DNA of 33,916 nt. Source: a virus. The stretch lies in the IMG/VR virus record IMGVR_UViG_3300002835_000623, positions 1 through 33,916 of that record. One strand, written 5' to 3'. Under the pieces are notes generated by a model. It worked only from the letters and a program-made list of their open reading frames with translations, had not been told where the DNA came from and ran no database searches. How positions within the stretch are numbered: the first letter of the stretch is position 1; every line of letters starts with the position of its first letter. The position numbers and the translations under genes were made by a program. Shown here in pieces: positions 19,468 through 27,862 of the stretch.

Positions 19468-20386
19468 GCACTCATTACAGTTTGTTGCAGATAGCATTAA
19501 ACAACAAATTGAAGATGCGATGTATGCTGACCAAGGTACTAAATATCGTGAGTCATTAGCCAAATGGTTGCCGTTAATGTCTGATGCCTATCGTGCATCA
19601 GATTTAAAACCCGTTAGGTCACATTTAGGAGCATCGTTAATTGGTGATCCTTGTGACCGAAAACTATGGTATTCATATCATTGGATTAAACCTGAAAAAT
19701 TCTCAGGTAGAATGCTGAGATTATTCAATACAGGTCATTTAAGTGAAGCCGTATTTATCGCAATGCTGGAATGCATTGGTGTTGAGATTAGACAGTTTGA
19801 CCCAGAAACAGGTAAACAATTTAATTTTAGCCATACTAATGGGCATTTTGGTGGTTCAAGTGATGGTATTGCGCTTAACCTTCCTAATTTATATGAGCCT
19901 TGTTTGCTTGAGTTTAAAACTAATTCGTCTAAGACATTTAAAAAACTCGTCAAAGAAGGTGTGGCTAAATCCAAACCCGTGCATTATACCCAAATGCAAA
20001 TTGGGATGGATAAACTAAAACTTAATTTTTCACTTTATATGGCTATTAATAAAGATGATTCCGATATCTATGTTGAAATTATTGAGCGTGAGAATTATGT
20101 TGCTGGTATCCATTTAGACAGAGCAGAAGAAATAATTTATGCCACACTCCCTCCACAAAGAATGCATGAAAGTGCAGAGAAGTTTGAATGTAAATATTGT
20201 GATTTCGTATTTCTTTGTCACATGAGTGATGTTGATAATGTCGATGTGAATTGTCGTAGCTGTGAATACAGTTTTCCAAGTAAAGAAGTACATGGTGCTT
20301 GGAATTGTGAGCGATTTAATTGTGATATACCCAAAGAAAACGCATTAATTGGATGTGAAAAATGGTCAATGCGACAATTATCATAG
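19457..20386 (+). CDS. Cas4/RecB-like PD-(D/E)XK exonuclease with Fe-S cluster
   Basis: 309 residues from ATG 19457; a TTG 12 nt upstream would add four residues. The nuclease core has GGSSDGIAL (132-140, catalytic Asp 136), LLEFKTNSS (150-158, E152-x-K154) and HYTQMQIGMD (176-185, Gln motif). Cys66 (GDPCDRK) with Cys245, 248 and 254 (CKYCDFVFLC) gives the four-Cys arrangement of the Cas4/AddB Fe-S cluster. Extra Cys pairs near the end (266, 269, 284, 289, 300) are unusual. Phage Cas4-like exonucleases resect DNA ends for the ssDNA-annealing protein. Position between DUF669 and the helicase agrees. Overlaps the upstream gene by 11 nt. Confidence 0.8.
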   Translation: MTYKHSLQFVADSIKQQIEDAMYADQGTKYRESLAKWLPLMSDAYRASDLKPVRSHLGASLIGDPCDRKLWYSYHWIKPEKFSGRMLRLFNTGHLSEAVFIAMLECIGVEIRQFDPETGKQFNFSHTNGHFGGSSDGIALNLPNLYEPCLLEFKTNSSKTFKKLVKEGVAKSKPVHYTQMQIGMDKLKLNFSLYMAINKDDSDIYVEIIERENYVAGIHLDRAEEIIYATLPPQRMHESAEKFECKYCDFVFLCHMSDVDNVDVNCRSCEYSFPSKEVHGAWNCERFNCDIPKENALIGCEKWSMRQLS

Positions 20387-20395
20387 AGGTAGAAA

Positions 20396-23212
20396 ATGTC
20401 ACAAGTAAAACTACGGTGTTATCAACAAAGAGCTATTGATGAAACGCTTGCCTTTATTCGTGCAGGTAAAGGTAATCCTGTTATTGCAGCTCCAACGGGA
20501 TGTCATGCGATTAATCATGGAATACTCATGTTTGATGGCTCAATTAAAAAAGTTCAAGATATTGTTGTCGGTGATTTACTTATGGGCGATGATTCCACTC
20601 CTAGAAAAGTGCTTTCATTAGCTCGTGGTAGACAAGAAATGGTAAAAATTATTCCTAATAAAGGTCATGATACTTTTGTTGTTAATAAAGACCATATTCT
20701 TAGTTTAAAAACAACTAAATTTGACAATTATGCAAAGGGAACAGTTATTAATTTAACTTTTAATGATTTTGTTAAAAAAGCCAATAACTTTAAAGATAGG
20801 GTAAAATTATATAAATCTGAGATAGTTATGTTTCCAGAAATAGAAAAACCAACAATTGATGCTTGGATTGCTGGTTTGATGCTTGGTGATGGCTCAATGA
20901 TGTCAACACCAATATTAACAAGTATGGATGTTGAAATTGTTAATCGTTTTACAGATTATATTGACTTGATTGGTGACCTTAAAATATCTATTTTAAAAAG
21001 AATCAATAATCAATCAAAAATGTATCGTGTTGCAAGAGTTAAAAATGGTTTGCAATATAATAAAAACAAATTTACAAAATTACTTGAGGATAACGGTCTA
21101 TGGGGTAGAATTCACAAAGATAAATTTGTCCCAGATATTTTTAAATTTGGCTCTATTGAAACCAGATTGGAAGTATTGGCTGGTTTATTGGATTCAGATG
21201 GTCATATAGCCAAAGGTACTAGTTTTGACTTTATCAGCAAATCACGACAGTTATCTGAAGATGTGGTATTTATTTCCAGAAGTTTAGGTTTATGGGCAAC
21301 AATATCTGAATGCACAAAAGGTTGTCAGAATAACTTTAAAGCGCAGTATTGGCGTGTTTGTATCTCAGGTGATGTTGATAAAATACCTGTTATAAAAAAT
21401 AGGGATTGTTTAACAAAACGAAAAATGAATAAAGACCCATTAGTAACTGGGTTTAAATATGAAGAATTACCTGAGGATGACTTTTATGGGTTTGAATTAG
21501 ATGGTAATCATTTATATTTAGATGAATTCTTTTTTGTGCATCATAATACAGGTAAAGCCTTAATTATTTCAGGGTTAATAAAGCAACTTGTATTTGAATT
21601 CCCTCGTCTTAGAATTGTTGTAGTTACTCATGTCAAAGAATTAGTTGAACAAGACTATAACGAGCTTGAGAGACTTTGGTCAACAGCACCATCGAGTATT
21701 TATTCTGCTGGTCTTGGCAAAAAAGATATTTCTCAAATCACATTTTGTGGAATAGGAAGTATTGCCAATAATGCAGATTTGCTCGGTAAAGTTGATTTAG
21801 TGATTGTGGATGAAGCACATTCAATTAGCGGAAATGAAACCACTACTTATGTGAAGTTTATTAAAGCTTTAGAAGCTAAAAATAAATATCTCAAAGTGGT
21901 GGGATTATCTGCGACTTGTTATCGTCTTGGACATGGATTGATTACAGAGAACCATCCTATCTTTGATGGATTTTCAATTGATTTAACTAGTTTCCATGAA
22001 TTCAATTGGTTTATTGAAGAAGGTTATCTTGCCACACTGACATCTAAAAGAACCAAATCTCAATTAGATGTCACAGGTGTTAAGATTACTGCGGGTGATT
22101 ACAATTCAAAACAATTAGCGCAAGCAGTGGATAAGATTGAAGTCACTCGTGAAGCATTAAAAGAAGCGGTAGCATATGGACATGACCGCAATTGCTGGAT
22201 ATGTTTTGCCACAAGTATTGACCATGTGATTCATATCACAGATATGCTTAATGATGAATTTGGTATCCCTGCGGTAGCAGTGCATTCAAAGATGAGCAAT
22301 GATGAGCGTGATACCGCTATTCAAGATTTTAAAGATGGTAAGTATCGCTGCGCTGTAAATGCAATGGTTTTAACAACGGGTACAAATATTCCTCAGATTG
22401 ACATGGTGATTGATTTAGCACCAACCACATCAACCGCTAGGTACATCCAGAGGTACGGAAGAGCGACTCGCCCAGTGTATGCCAAGGGTTATGACTTATC
22501 GACCAAGGAAGGGCGATTAGAAGCGATTTCAGCGGGTATAAAGCCTAATGGCGCATTGTGTCTTGACTTCTCAGGAACGATTGCCCGATTAGGAATGATT
22601 AATGACCCAGTGATACCTAAGATGAAAGGGGAAGGAAAGGGTGGTAATCCCCCCGTGAAAACGTGTATTTATTGCCAAACAATAAGTCATCCTTCTGTGA
22701 GAGTCTGCCCAGAATGCGGACATGACTTTCCGTTTGAAGTAAAGATAACTCACACGGCATCAACACAAGAAATTATTGCAAAAGAACCTCGTACCAAAAT
22801 CGTTAATCATGAAATAGAAGATGAATGGTATGAAGTTTATGATGTGCAGTATTCAAAGCATATTATCCGTAAAACAGGTATTCCGATGCTTCGTGTTGAA
22901 TATAATTCTGCCACACTAGGTGCGACTGAATGGGTGGGTTTTGAGAACCCTTTAGGTTCACCTCAACGTGGCATGGCATATGGTTGGTGGGCAAAAAGGG
23001 TCATTGGTAAATGTCCAAAAACGATTGACTGTGCGCTCGCGTATGTGGGACAATTACCTAAACCACTAGAAATATTGGTTTCACAAAAAGGTAAATACCT
23101 TAATGTAAAAAAAGTTAGGTTCGCAGATGGATTTATTCCAGAAAATGTGGATGAAATAATTATTGATACAAAATCAGCATTAGAATTTACTGATGACGAT
23201 ATCCCATTTTGA
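20396..23212 (+). CDS. SF2 DEAD/DEAH helicase with intein in Walker A and SSB-like tail
   Basis: 938 residues before splicing, 589 after removal of the 349-residue intein (residues 36-384). The N-terminal extein is the Q-motif part (CYQQRAIDETL...APTG), which joins TGKALIISG to make APTGTGKA, the Walker A. After the intein come VDEAH (Walker B, DEAH at 472-475), helicase C motifs (VHSKMSNDERD, ATTGTNIPQ-like region, RYIQRYGRATR), then a Cys-4 zinc ribbon (C757, C760, C771, C774) and a C-terminal domain. The last residues, EFTDDDIPF, are almost identical to the tail of bacterial SSB. Without splicing the ATPase site should be broken. It is part of the replication/recombination group. Confidence 0.9.
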   Translation: MSQVKLRCYQQRAIDETLAFIRAGKGNPVIAAPTGCHAINHGILMFDGSIKKVQDIVVGDLLMGDDSTPRKVLSLARGRQEMVKIIPNKGHDTFVVNKDHILSLKTTKFDNYAKGTVINLTFNDFVKKANNFKDRVKLYKSEIVMFPEIEKPTIDAWIAGLMLGDGSMMSTPILTSMDVEIVNRFTDYIDLIGDLKISILKRINNQSKMYRVARVKNGLQYNKNKFTKLLEDNGLWGRIHKDKFVPDIFKFGSIETRLEVLAGLLDSDGHIAKGTSFDFISKSRQLSEDVVFISRSLGLWATISECTKGCQNNFKAQYWRVCISGDVDKIPVIKNRDCLTKRKMNKDPLVTGFKYEELPEDDFYGFELDGNHLYLDEFFFVHHNTGKALIISGLIKQLVFEFPRLRIVVVTHVKELVEQDYNELERLWSTAPSSIYSAGLGKKDISQITFCGIGSIANNADLLGKVDLVIVDEAHSISGNETTTYVKFIKALEAKNKYLKVVGLSATCYRLGHGLITENHPIFDGFSIDLTSFHEFNWFIEEGYLATLTSKRTKSQLDVTGVKITAGDYNSKQLAQAVDKIEVTREALKEAVAYGHDRNCWICFATSIDHVIHITDMLNDEFGIPAVAVHSKMSNDERDTAIQDFKDGKYRCAVNAMVLTTGTNIPQIDMVIDLAPTTSTARYIQRYGRATRPVYAKGYDLSTKEGRLEAISAGIKPNGALCLDFSGTIARLGMINDPVIPKMKGEGKGGNPPVKTCIYCQTISHPSVRVCPECGHDFPFEVKITHTASTQEIIAKEPRTKIVNHEIEDEWYEVYDVQYSKHIIRKTGIPMLRVEYNSATLGATEWVGFENPLGSPQRGMAYGWWAKRVIGKCPKTIDCALAYVGQLPKPLEILVSQKGKYLNVKKVRFADGFIPENVDEIIIDTKSALEFTDDDIPF
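20501..21547 (+). mobile_element. LAGLIDADG intein (349 aa) inside the helicase
   Basis: Begins with Cys36 (CHAINHGILMFDGSIKKVQ region, block A), has a block B-like GHDTFVVNKDHILSL (90-104), two LAGLIDADG-type motifs WIAGLMLGDGSM (157-168) and EVLAGLLDSDGHI (259-271), and ends FFFVHHN with Asn384 followed by Thr385 as the first C-extein residue. The position, after APTG and before TGK, is the Walker A site used by many inteins. All splicing residues are present, so it looks active. The homing endonuclease motifs keep their Asp residues and may still cut an empty site. Confidence 0.92.
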
Positions 23213-23220
23213 GATTTAAC

Positions 23221-23517
23221 ATGAATCTTATTGATTTAATTTTTGAAAAGATAGGCGTAATAGTTATGATGGCTGGTAGCTATGCATTTGACAAAGATGG
23301 TAATGCGATTGAAGCTGTAAATATTCGTTATTCAACTGTCTTAACACCATTAGAAGATACCGAGTATGGTCGTGAAGCAAGACGGCTTGCAAAACGTAGA
23401 GAAAGATATGCGCGAGAAAATGAAGCTCGTAGATTAAAACGAGCAAGAGAAAAAGCGGAAAATCCTGAAGCCGTTAAAGAAAAAAGACGACAAAGCTATC
23501 TTAAATATCGTAAATAA
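23221..23517 (+). CDS. Basic protein with Arg/Lys-rich C-terminal helix (98 aa)
   Basis: Starts MNLIDLIFEKIG right after the helicase; an internal ATG (MMAGSYAFDK) is an alternative. The first 17 residues are hydrophobic. From about residue 50 the sequence is a long charged helix (RRLAKRRERYARENEARR, KRAREKAENPEAVKEKRR) with about 15-residue spacing of Tyr and Asn-Pro. This resembles the helical linkers of HNH homing proteins but no nuclease domain is present. It may bind DNA. Possibly a remnant or a partner. Confidence 0.55.
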   Translation: MNLIDLIFEKIGVIVMMAGSYAFDKDGNAIEAVNIRYSTVLTPLEDTEYGREARRLAKRRERYARENEARRLKRAREKAENPEAVKEKRRQSYLKYRK

Positions 23518-23544
23518 TGAAAAGAGACTTGAGAAAGGGAGACG

Positions 23545-23721
23545 ATGATGGAATCGTATGACGATTTAATGGCTATATTTTTAGGTTATTTTATGTTGTT
23601 TTGTACAGTGTTAATTATTGGCATGAGCATCGCAATTAAATTTAATGAATCCTACGCTATTTTGTTTAGTGTGGTATCAGGAATAACTATATTGGCTTAT
23701 GGGTTAAGAAATGTACGTTAA
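23545..23721 (+). CDS. Small membrane protein, probably two-pass (58 aa)
   Basis: MMESYDDLMAIFLG followed by hydrophobic YFMLFCTVLIIGMSIAI and FSVVSGITILAYGL, two membrane segments with a short polar link. AAAGGGAGA precedes it. Overlaps the start of the next gene by 11 nt. Unknown role. Confidence 0.55.
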   Translation: MMESYDDLMAIFLGYFMLFCTVLIIGMSIAIKFNESYAILFSVVSGITILAYGLRNVR

Positions 23722-24283
23722 AATATTAAGTGAACATGGTTACGAATGGGCATTGCGTGGAATGGCATATAGCTATCTCGATGAATCAGCCGATATCGAT
23801 GCGTGGTGGGAAACACAGAGAGATAAGTCAATTAAACGCGCAGAAGTACTAGCAAATAAAGATGGTGGTCACAATAAGTTCTTACGCAGCATTAATGTGT
23901 GGATGGATGTTCGTGCAACCCGTGCATTTTGGGCAGAATTTGATACTTATCAATTCATCACTAAGAACTCAGCAAGTACAATGCATAAGCTCAATAAACG
24001 CGCACCAACAAATAAAGACTTTTCAACTAACACACCTCGCATTGCTGTCGATATGTTTCGTGTGGTTTGGCAATCATATAAAGATGGTGATATTAGCATT
24101 GTGGAATTAAAAGATGCATTGCCTGAAGGCTACCTACAGACTCGTGAAGTGACTATTAATTATCAATCATTGAGAACTATTATTTCACAAAGAAAAGGTC
24201 ACCGATATAAATATTGGGATTCCTTTATTGAACAACTTATGTCACAAGTAGAACATCCAGAACTATTGAGGGATTTATTATGA
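23711..24283 (+). CDS. Phage protein, possibly remote ThyX-like (190 aa)
   Basis: Belongs to a common, unnamed phage family: residues 55-95 carry GGHNKFLRSINVWMDVRA and FWAEFDTYQFITKNSASTMHKL, later ALPEGYLQTREVTINYQSLRT and ISQRKGHRYKYW. The order and charge resemble the flavin-dependent thymidylate synthase ThyX (RHR..S.N..S.RY, then N.R..R....R), and nearby RNR, MazG-like and dUTPase genes would suit a thymidylate role. The key ThyX Arg/His residues are not fully kept, so enzymatic activity is uncertain. Start codon is set by context; it overlaps the upstream gene. Confidence 0.6.
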   Translation: MYVKILSEHGYEWALRGMAYSYLDESADIDAWWETQRDKSIKRAEVLANKDGGHNKFLRSINVWMDVRATRAFWAEFDTYQFITKNSASTMHKLNKRAPTNKDFSTNTPRIAVDMFRVVWQSYKDGDISIVELKDALPEGYLQTREVTINYQSLRTIISQRKGHRYKYWDSFIEQLMSQVEHPELLRDLL

Positions 24284-24432
24284 GATTCACAGAAATCGTA
24301 GAAATTGATTTAAACATATGGATTAATCAACCGTACTTTGATTCACAGTCAAATAAAGCTAGTCTTTTGGATGTGGCATTTGATAAAATAATTTCAGTTT
24401 TAGATGATTCCGAGATGTCATATGGTTTCTAA
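24280..24432 (+). CDS. Small acidic unknown protein (50 aa)
   Basis: Starts MRFTEIVEIDLNIW with an ATGA overlap. Acidic strand-helix sequence (DVAFDKIISVLDD). No family recognised. Confidence 0.5.
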   Translation: MRFTEIVEIDLNIWINQPYFDSQSNKASLLDVAFDKIISVLDDSEMSYGF

Positions 24433-24463
24433 TTTTCACAATCTTGAAGATGGAGGGGAGAAT

Positions 24464-24673
24464 ATGAGTGAGATGTCATATAACCAGATTAGGGCAAGTT
24501 TAAGTGAGTTTAGTAATACCGACATTGCTGATTTCTGTGTACATTATTTGCGTGAACATATTCGCGGTGATACAACAGTATCAAGAACATATATTGCAAT
24601 GACACATGATTTACAAGCAGTTGTTGATAAGATAGCTGTAAACATTGAAAAAAATAAACCAACATGGGAATAA
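24464..24673 (+). CDS. Small unknown protein (69 aa)
   Basis: Starts MSEMSYNQIRAS after GGAGGGGAG, a very strong ribosome-binding site; the extension to 24404 has none. Helical, with a DIADFCVHYLREHIRG segment at about 22-37. Role unknown. Confidence 0.55.
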   Translation: MSEMSYNQIRASLSEFSNTDIADFCVHYLREHIRGDTTVSRTYIAMTHDLQAVVDKIAVNIEKNKPTWE

Positions 24674-24675
24674 TT

Positions 24676-24786
24676 ATGGAATATATAAACGGTACATTAG
24701 CTTATTTGGTGATGTTGGCGATAATTGGTGTGAGTACTGGCATAGTGGCTAAGATTGCTATGTTTGTTTATTTGATGAGTGTTTAA
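24676..24786 (+). CDS. Tiny single-pass membrane protein (36 aa)
   Basis: MEYINGTLAYLVMLAIIGVS and then GIVAKIAMFVYLMSV, almost entirely hydrophobic. Starts 2 nt after the previous stop; no clear ribosome-binding site, so translation would depend on coupling. Confidence 0.45.
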   Translation: MEYINGTLAYLVMLAIIGVSTGIVAKIAMFVYLMSV

Positions 24787-24789
24787 TAA

Positions 24790-24969
24790 TTGAGTCATAA
24801 TTTAAATTGGGCGGATATTGACTTGCCCCCAATAAACCTGTGGTCAGTACCATTTATGCCAATTAAACCAAAAACAATTGATGAAAATAATCATCAATTT
24901 GATGTAGTTCGTGCTAAAGAAAGACAAGTTATTTTTAAAGATTTATTAACTAAAAGAGCTAAATTATGA
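24790..24969 (+). CDS. Small protein with TTG start before the reductase (59 aa)
   Basis: Open frame from TTG 24790, ending in an ATGA overlap with the ribonucleotide reductase gene. Begins (M)SHNLNWADIDLPPINLW and has FDVVRAKERQVIFKDLL at the end. The tight coupling supports a real gene, but there is no clear Shine-Dalgarno. An internal ATG (MPIKPK) is an alternative start. Confidence 0.4.
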   Translation: MSHNLNWADIDLPPINLWSVPFMPIKPKTIDENNHQFDVVRAKERQVIFKDLLTKRAKL

Positions 24970-26924
24970 ATGAAATAAGTGCAAGAGCAGAAATTATTAC
25001 AAAAAGAACATATAATAGACCAAAAGAAGACGGTTCTTTTGAATCTTGGAATGAAACAGTTGACCGTGTTATTGGTCATCAAAAATGGTTATGGGAACGA
25101 GCAAAGCATTCAAAATTAAATAAATCTGAACTAAATGAATTATCAGAACTTCGTGAATTAATGCTTGAAAGAAAAGCATTAATGTCAGGCAGAAGTCTGT
25201 GGCTCGGTGGAACAGAATTATCTAAAAAGAGAGAAAGTTCACAATTTAATTGCTCATTCACAAATGTTGAAACCGTGTATGATGTTGTTGATTGCTTTTG
25301 GTTATTGTTACAAGGCTGTGGCGTTGGGTTTAAACCTGTTCGTGGTACACTAAATGGGTTTAGCAAGGCTATTGCTAACGTAGAAATTATTAGATCAACA
25401 AGAAGCGATAAGTTAGGAAATCAGAATAATGTTGAAACATTTGATAGGGATACAAAAACATGGACAATTATAATTGGTGATTCTGCTGAAGCATGGGCAA
25501 AATCAATAGGAAAGATATTAGCTGGTAAACAATTAGCAGATAAACTGATTCTTGATTTTTCACAATTGCGTCCAGCGGGTGAAAGATTGCGCGGTTATGG
25601 TTGGATTAGTTCTGGCGATGATGCTATTGTGAAAGCATATTCAAGAATTGTTGAAATAATGTCTAAGAGAGCTGGAAACTTATTATCGGCTATTGATATT
25701 CTTGACATTATGAATCATCTTGGCACTGTTTTGAGCAGCAGACGTTCAGCACAAATAGCCATATTGGACGTTACTGATTATGAAGCAAAAGAATTTGCAA
25801 CGGCTAAAAAAGATTTTTGGCTATATGATAATGCACATAGATGTCAATCCAATAATTCTCTTGTATTTCATACCGAGCCAACACATTCAGAACTTACAAA
25901 AATTTTTGAATTAATGGAGTTATCGGGTGGCTCAGAACCAGCGTTTATTAATGCTGAAGTGGCTAAAAAACGCGCCCCTTGGTTTGCTGGATGTAATCCT
26001 TGTGTTGAAATTCTATTGGGCAATAAATCATTCTGTAATTTAACTGAAATTGATATTGGTAAATTTCATGGTGACACAGATGGTTTAAATAGAACACTAT
26101 ATATTGTGGCTAGAGCTAATTATCGTCAAACATTAGTTAATTTAAAAGATGGTATTCTTCAAGAAGCATGGCATTTAAATAATGAGTTTTTAAGACTGTG
26201 TGGCGTTGGATTAACAGGTATTGCCAGAAGACCTGATTTGGTTGCGTATGATTATCAATCAATGCAACGAATTGCCACATCAGCGGCTTATTCAATGGCA
26301 GATGAGCTTGGAACACAAAGACCAAAAAATGTAACTTGTGTTAAACCAAGTGGTACATTATCTAAGATTATGGATACAACAGAAGGTGTTCATAAACCAC
26401 TTGGAAAATATATTTTTAATAATGTTGTTTTTAGTAATCATGATGAAAACTTGAATTTGCTTCGTGATGCGGGATATAAAATAATACCTCATCCAAATGA
26501 TACAACAAGTTGTATTGTGACATTCCCTGTTGCATGGGATGATGTGCCGTTTGATTATTGGAATGGTATGGAGGTTAATCTTGAATCGGCTATTTCGCAA
26601 CTTGAAAGATATGCATTGCTACAAAATAACTGGACACAACAGAACACATCTGTGACAATTAGTTATTCACCAGATGAAGTAGAAGATATTGTTAATTGGC
26701 TTTTAAAGAATTGGAATCTATATGTTGGTGTTAGTTTTTTATATCGTGCTGACCCAACAAAAACAGCCGCTGATTTAGGTTATCAATATTTACCACAAGA
26801 AGTTGTAACAAAAGAAGCATATAATGAATATGTTGCCAATTTGAAACCAGTTGAAACAACAGGGTCTTTTACTGAAATTGAAAGTCAGGAAGGATGTGTT
26901 GGCGGGGTTTGCCCAGTAAAATAA
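24966..26924 (+). CDS. nrdJ: Class II (adenosylcobalamin-dependent) ribonucleotide reductase
   Basis: 652 residues. It reduces ribonucleotides to deoxyribonucleotides using AdoCbl. The radical site NPCVE (344-348; Cys346 thiyl, Asn344 and Glu348) and the redox pair Cys96 (FNCS) and Cys357 (FCNLTE) are present, as is the C-terminal dithiol C644VGGVC649 that re-reduces the site. These correspond to the L. leichmannii RTPR pattern; this protein is about 90 residues shorter. Other marks are GCGVGFKP (117-124) and VKPSGTLSKI (about 455-464). It is a single-gene enzyme with no NrdB in the window. A terminator follows its stop. Confidence 0.88.
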   Translation: MNEISARAEIITKRTYNRPKEDGSFESWNETVDRVIGHQKWLWERAKHSKLNKSELNELSELRELMLERKALMSGRSLWLGGTELSKKRESSQFNCSFTNVETVYDVVDCFWLLLQGCGVGFKPVRGTLNGFSKAIANVEIIRSTRSDKLGNQNNVETFDRDTKTWTIIIGDSAEAWAKSIGKILAGKQLADKLILDFSQLRPAGERLRGYGWISSGDDAIVKAYSRIVEIMSKRAGNLLSAIDILDIMNHLGTVLSSRRSAQIAILDVTDYEAKEFATAKKDFWLYDNAHRCQSNNSLVFHTEPTHSELTKIFELMELSGGSEPAFINAEVAKKRAPWFAGCNPCVEILLGNKSFCNLTEIDIGKFHGDTDGLNRTLYIVARANYRQTLVNLKDGILQEAWHLNNEFLRLCGVGLTGIARRPDLVAYDYQSMQRIATSAAYSMADELGTQRPKNVTCVKPSGTLSKIMDTTEGVHKPLGKYIFNNVVFSNHDENLNLLRDAGYKIIPHPNDTTSCIVTFPVAWDDVPFDYWNGMEVNLESAISQLERYALLQNNWTQQNTSVTISYSPDEVEDIVNWLLKNWNLYVGVSFLYRADPTKTAADLGYQYLPQEVVTKEAYNEYVANLKPVETTGSFTEIESQEGCVGGVCPVK

Positions 26925-26932
26925 ATTGTTTT

Positions 26933-26970
26933 GACATAGTGCGTTTCATAGCGCACTATGTCCTCTATTT
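26933..26970 (+). terminator. Terminator after nrdJ
   Basis: GACATAGTGCG (26933-26943) pairs perfectly with CGCACTATGTC (26952-26962), followed by CTCTATTTT. A strong 11-bp stem. Confidence 0.8.
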
Positions 26971-26983
26971 TGGAATAAAAAAA

Positions 26984-27082
26984 ATGCAAGAATTAATTGA
27001 AGAAAACAAAGATATATCAATTACCATATTGCTTTCAATTGTGGTTTATCTGATTAATCAAGTTGCAAATACTTGTTGGTAA
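26984..27082 (+). CDS. Tiny single-pass membrane protein (32 aa)
   Basis: MQELIEENKDISITILLSIV then VYLINQVANTCW: one hydrophobic segment (13-26). Weak ribosome-binding site. Sits between the nrdJ terminator and the HNH gene. Confidence 0.35.
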   Translation: MQELIEENKDISITILLSIVVYLINQVANTCW

Positions 27083-27086
27083 TATC

Positions 27087-27836
27087 ATGGTGACAAAAAT
27101 TTGTATTGGTTGTAAGAAAGAGAAATCAACAGACGATTTTTATAAAAAGAATTGTTCACCTGATGGGGTTGGTTCATATTGCAAACCGTGTGACAGTATT
27201 AAACGTAAAAAACACTATTATGAAAAACCTGAAAAACATAAAGAATATAGAAAAAACTATTATTTAAATAACAAAGAAGAATTAAAAGCATATGGATTTG
27301 AATATCGCAAATCACATAAAGAAGAAATAAAAATAAAAAAAGCGATATATTATAAAAATAATAAGCATATTATAAAACAATATGTGTCAAATAATATTGA
27401 AAGGATAAGAGAGTTAAAAAGGATAAATAATAAGAAAAATAAACATACTATTAACAAATATTATTTAAATAGAAGAAAGAATGACCACATATATGCCATT
27501 ACCCATAGAATACGAAATTTAATACGAATGTCACTTCATCGAAATGGTTATTCTAAAAAATCAAAAACGCAAAGCATACTTGGATGTGATTTTGATTTTT
27601 TTATGAAACATATCGAAAATCAATTTAAAGATGGAATGACGTGGAATAATAGGGGTGAATGGCATTTAGACCATATTATTCCTATATCATCAGCTAAAAC
27701 AGAGGAAGAAATCATTAAATTAAATCACTATGGTAATTTTCAACCATTGTGGGCAAAGGAAAATATTTTAAAAAGTGATACCATGCCAGAACAAGATGTT
27801 ATTGATAGGATTACCAAATTGTCTGAACATAATTAA
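27087..27836 (+). CDS. HNH endonuclease, free-standing homing type
   Basis: 249 residues from ATG 27087 (a longer frame begins at 27063). The N-terminus has a Cys-4 zinc finger (C6, C9, C32, C35). Residues 40-130 form a basic helix array with a repeat of about 15 residues (Y-Y-x-K/N... units with N and K). The C-terminal HNH domain has WHLDHIIPI (192-200; His193, Asp195, His196) and NFQPLWAKEN (217-226; metal and substrate residues). The nuclease motifs look intact. Lying between nrdJ and phoH after a terminator, it is most likely a mobile insertion (HEG). It could also be a phage host-DNA nuclease. Confidence 0.85.
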   Translation: MVTKICIGCKKEKSTDDFYKKNCSPDGVGSYCKPCDSIKRKKHYYEKPEKHKEYRKNYYLNNKEELKAYGFEYRKSHKEEIKIKKAIYYKNNKHIIKQYVSNNIERIRELKRINNKKNKHTINKYYLNRRKNDHIYAITHRIRNLIRMSLHRNGYSKKSKTQSILGCDFDFFMKHIENQFKDGMTWNNRGEWHLDHIIPISSAKTEEEIIKLNHYGNFQPLWAKENILKSDTMPEQDVIDRITKLSEHN

Positions 27837-27862
27837 TTATATTGATTTACACAAGGATATTT

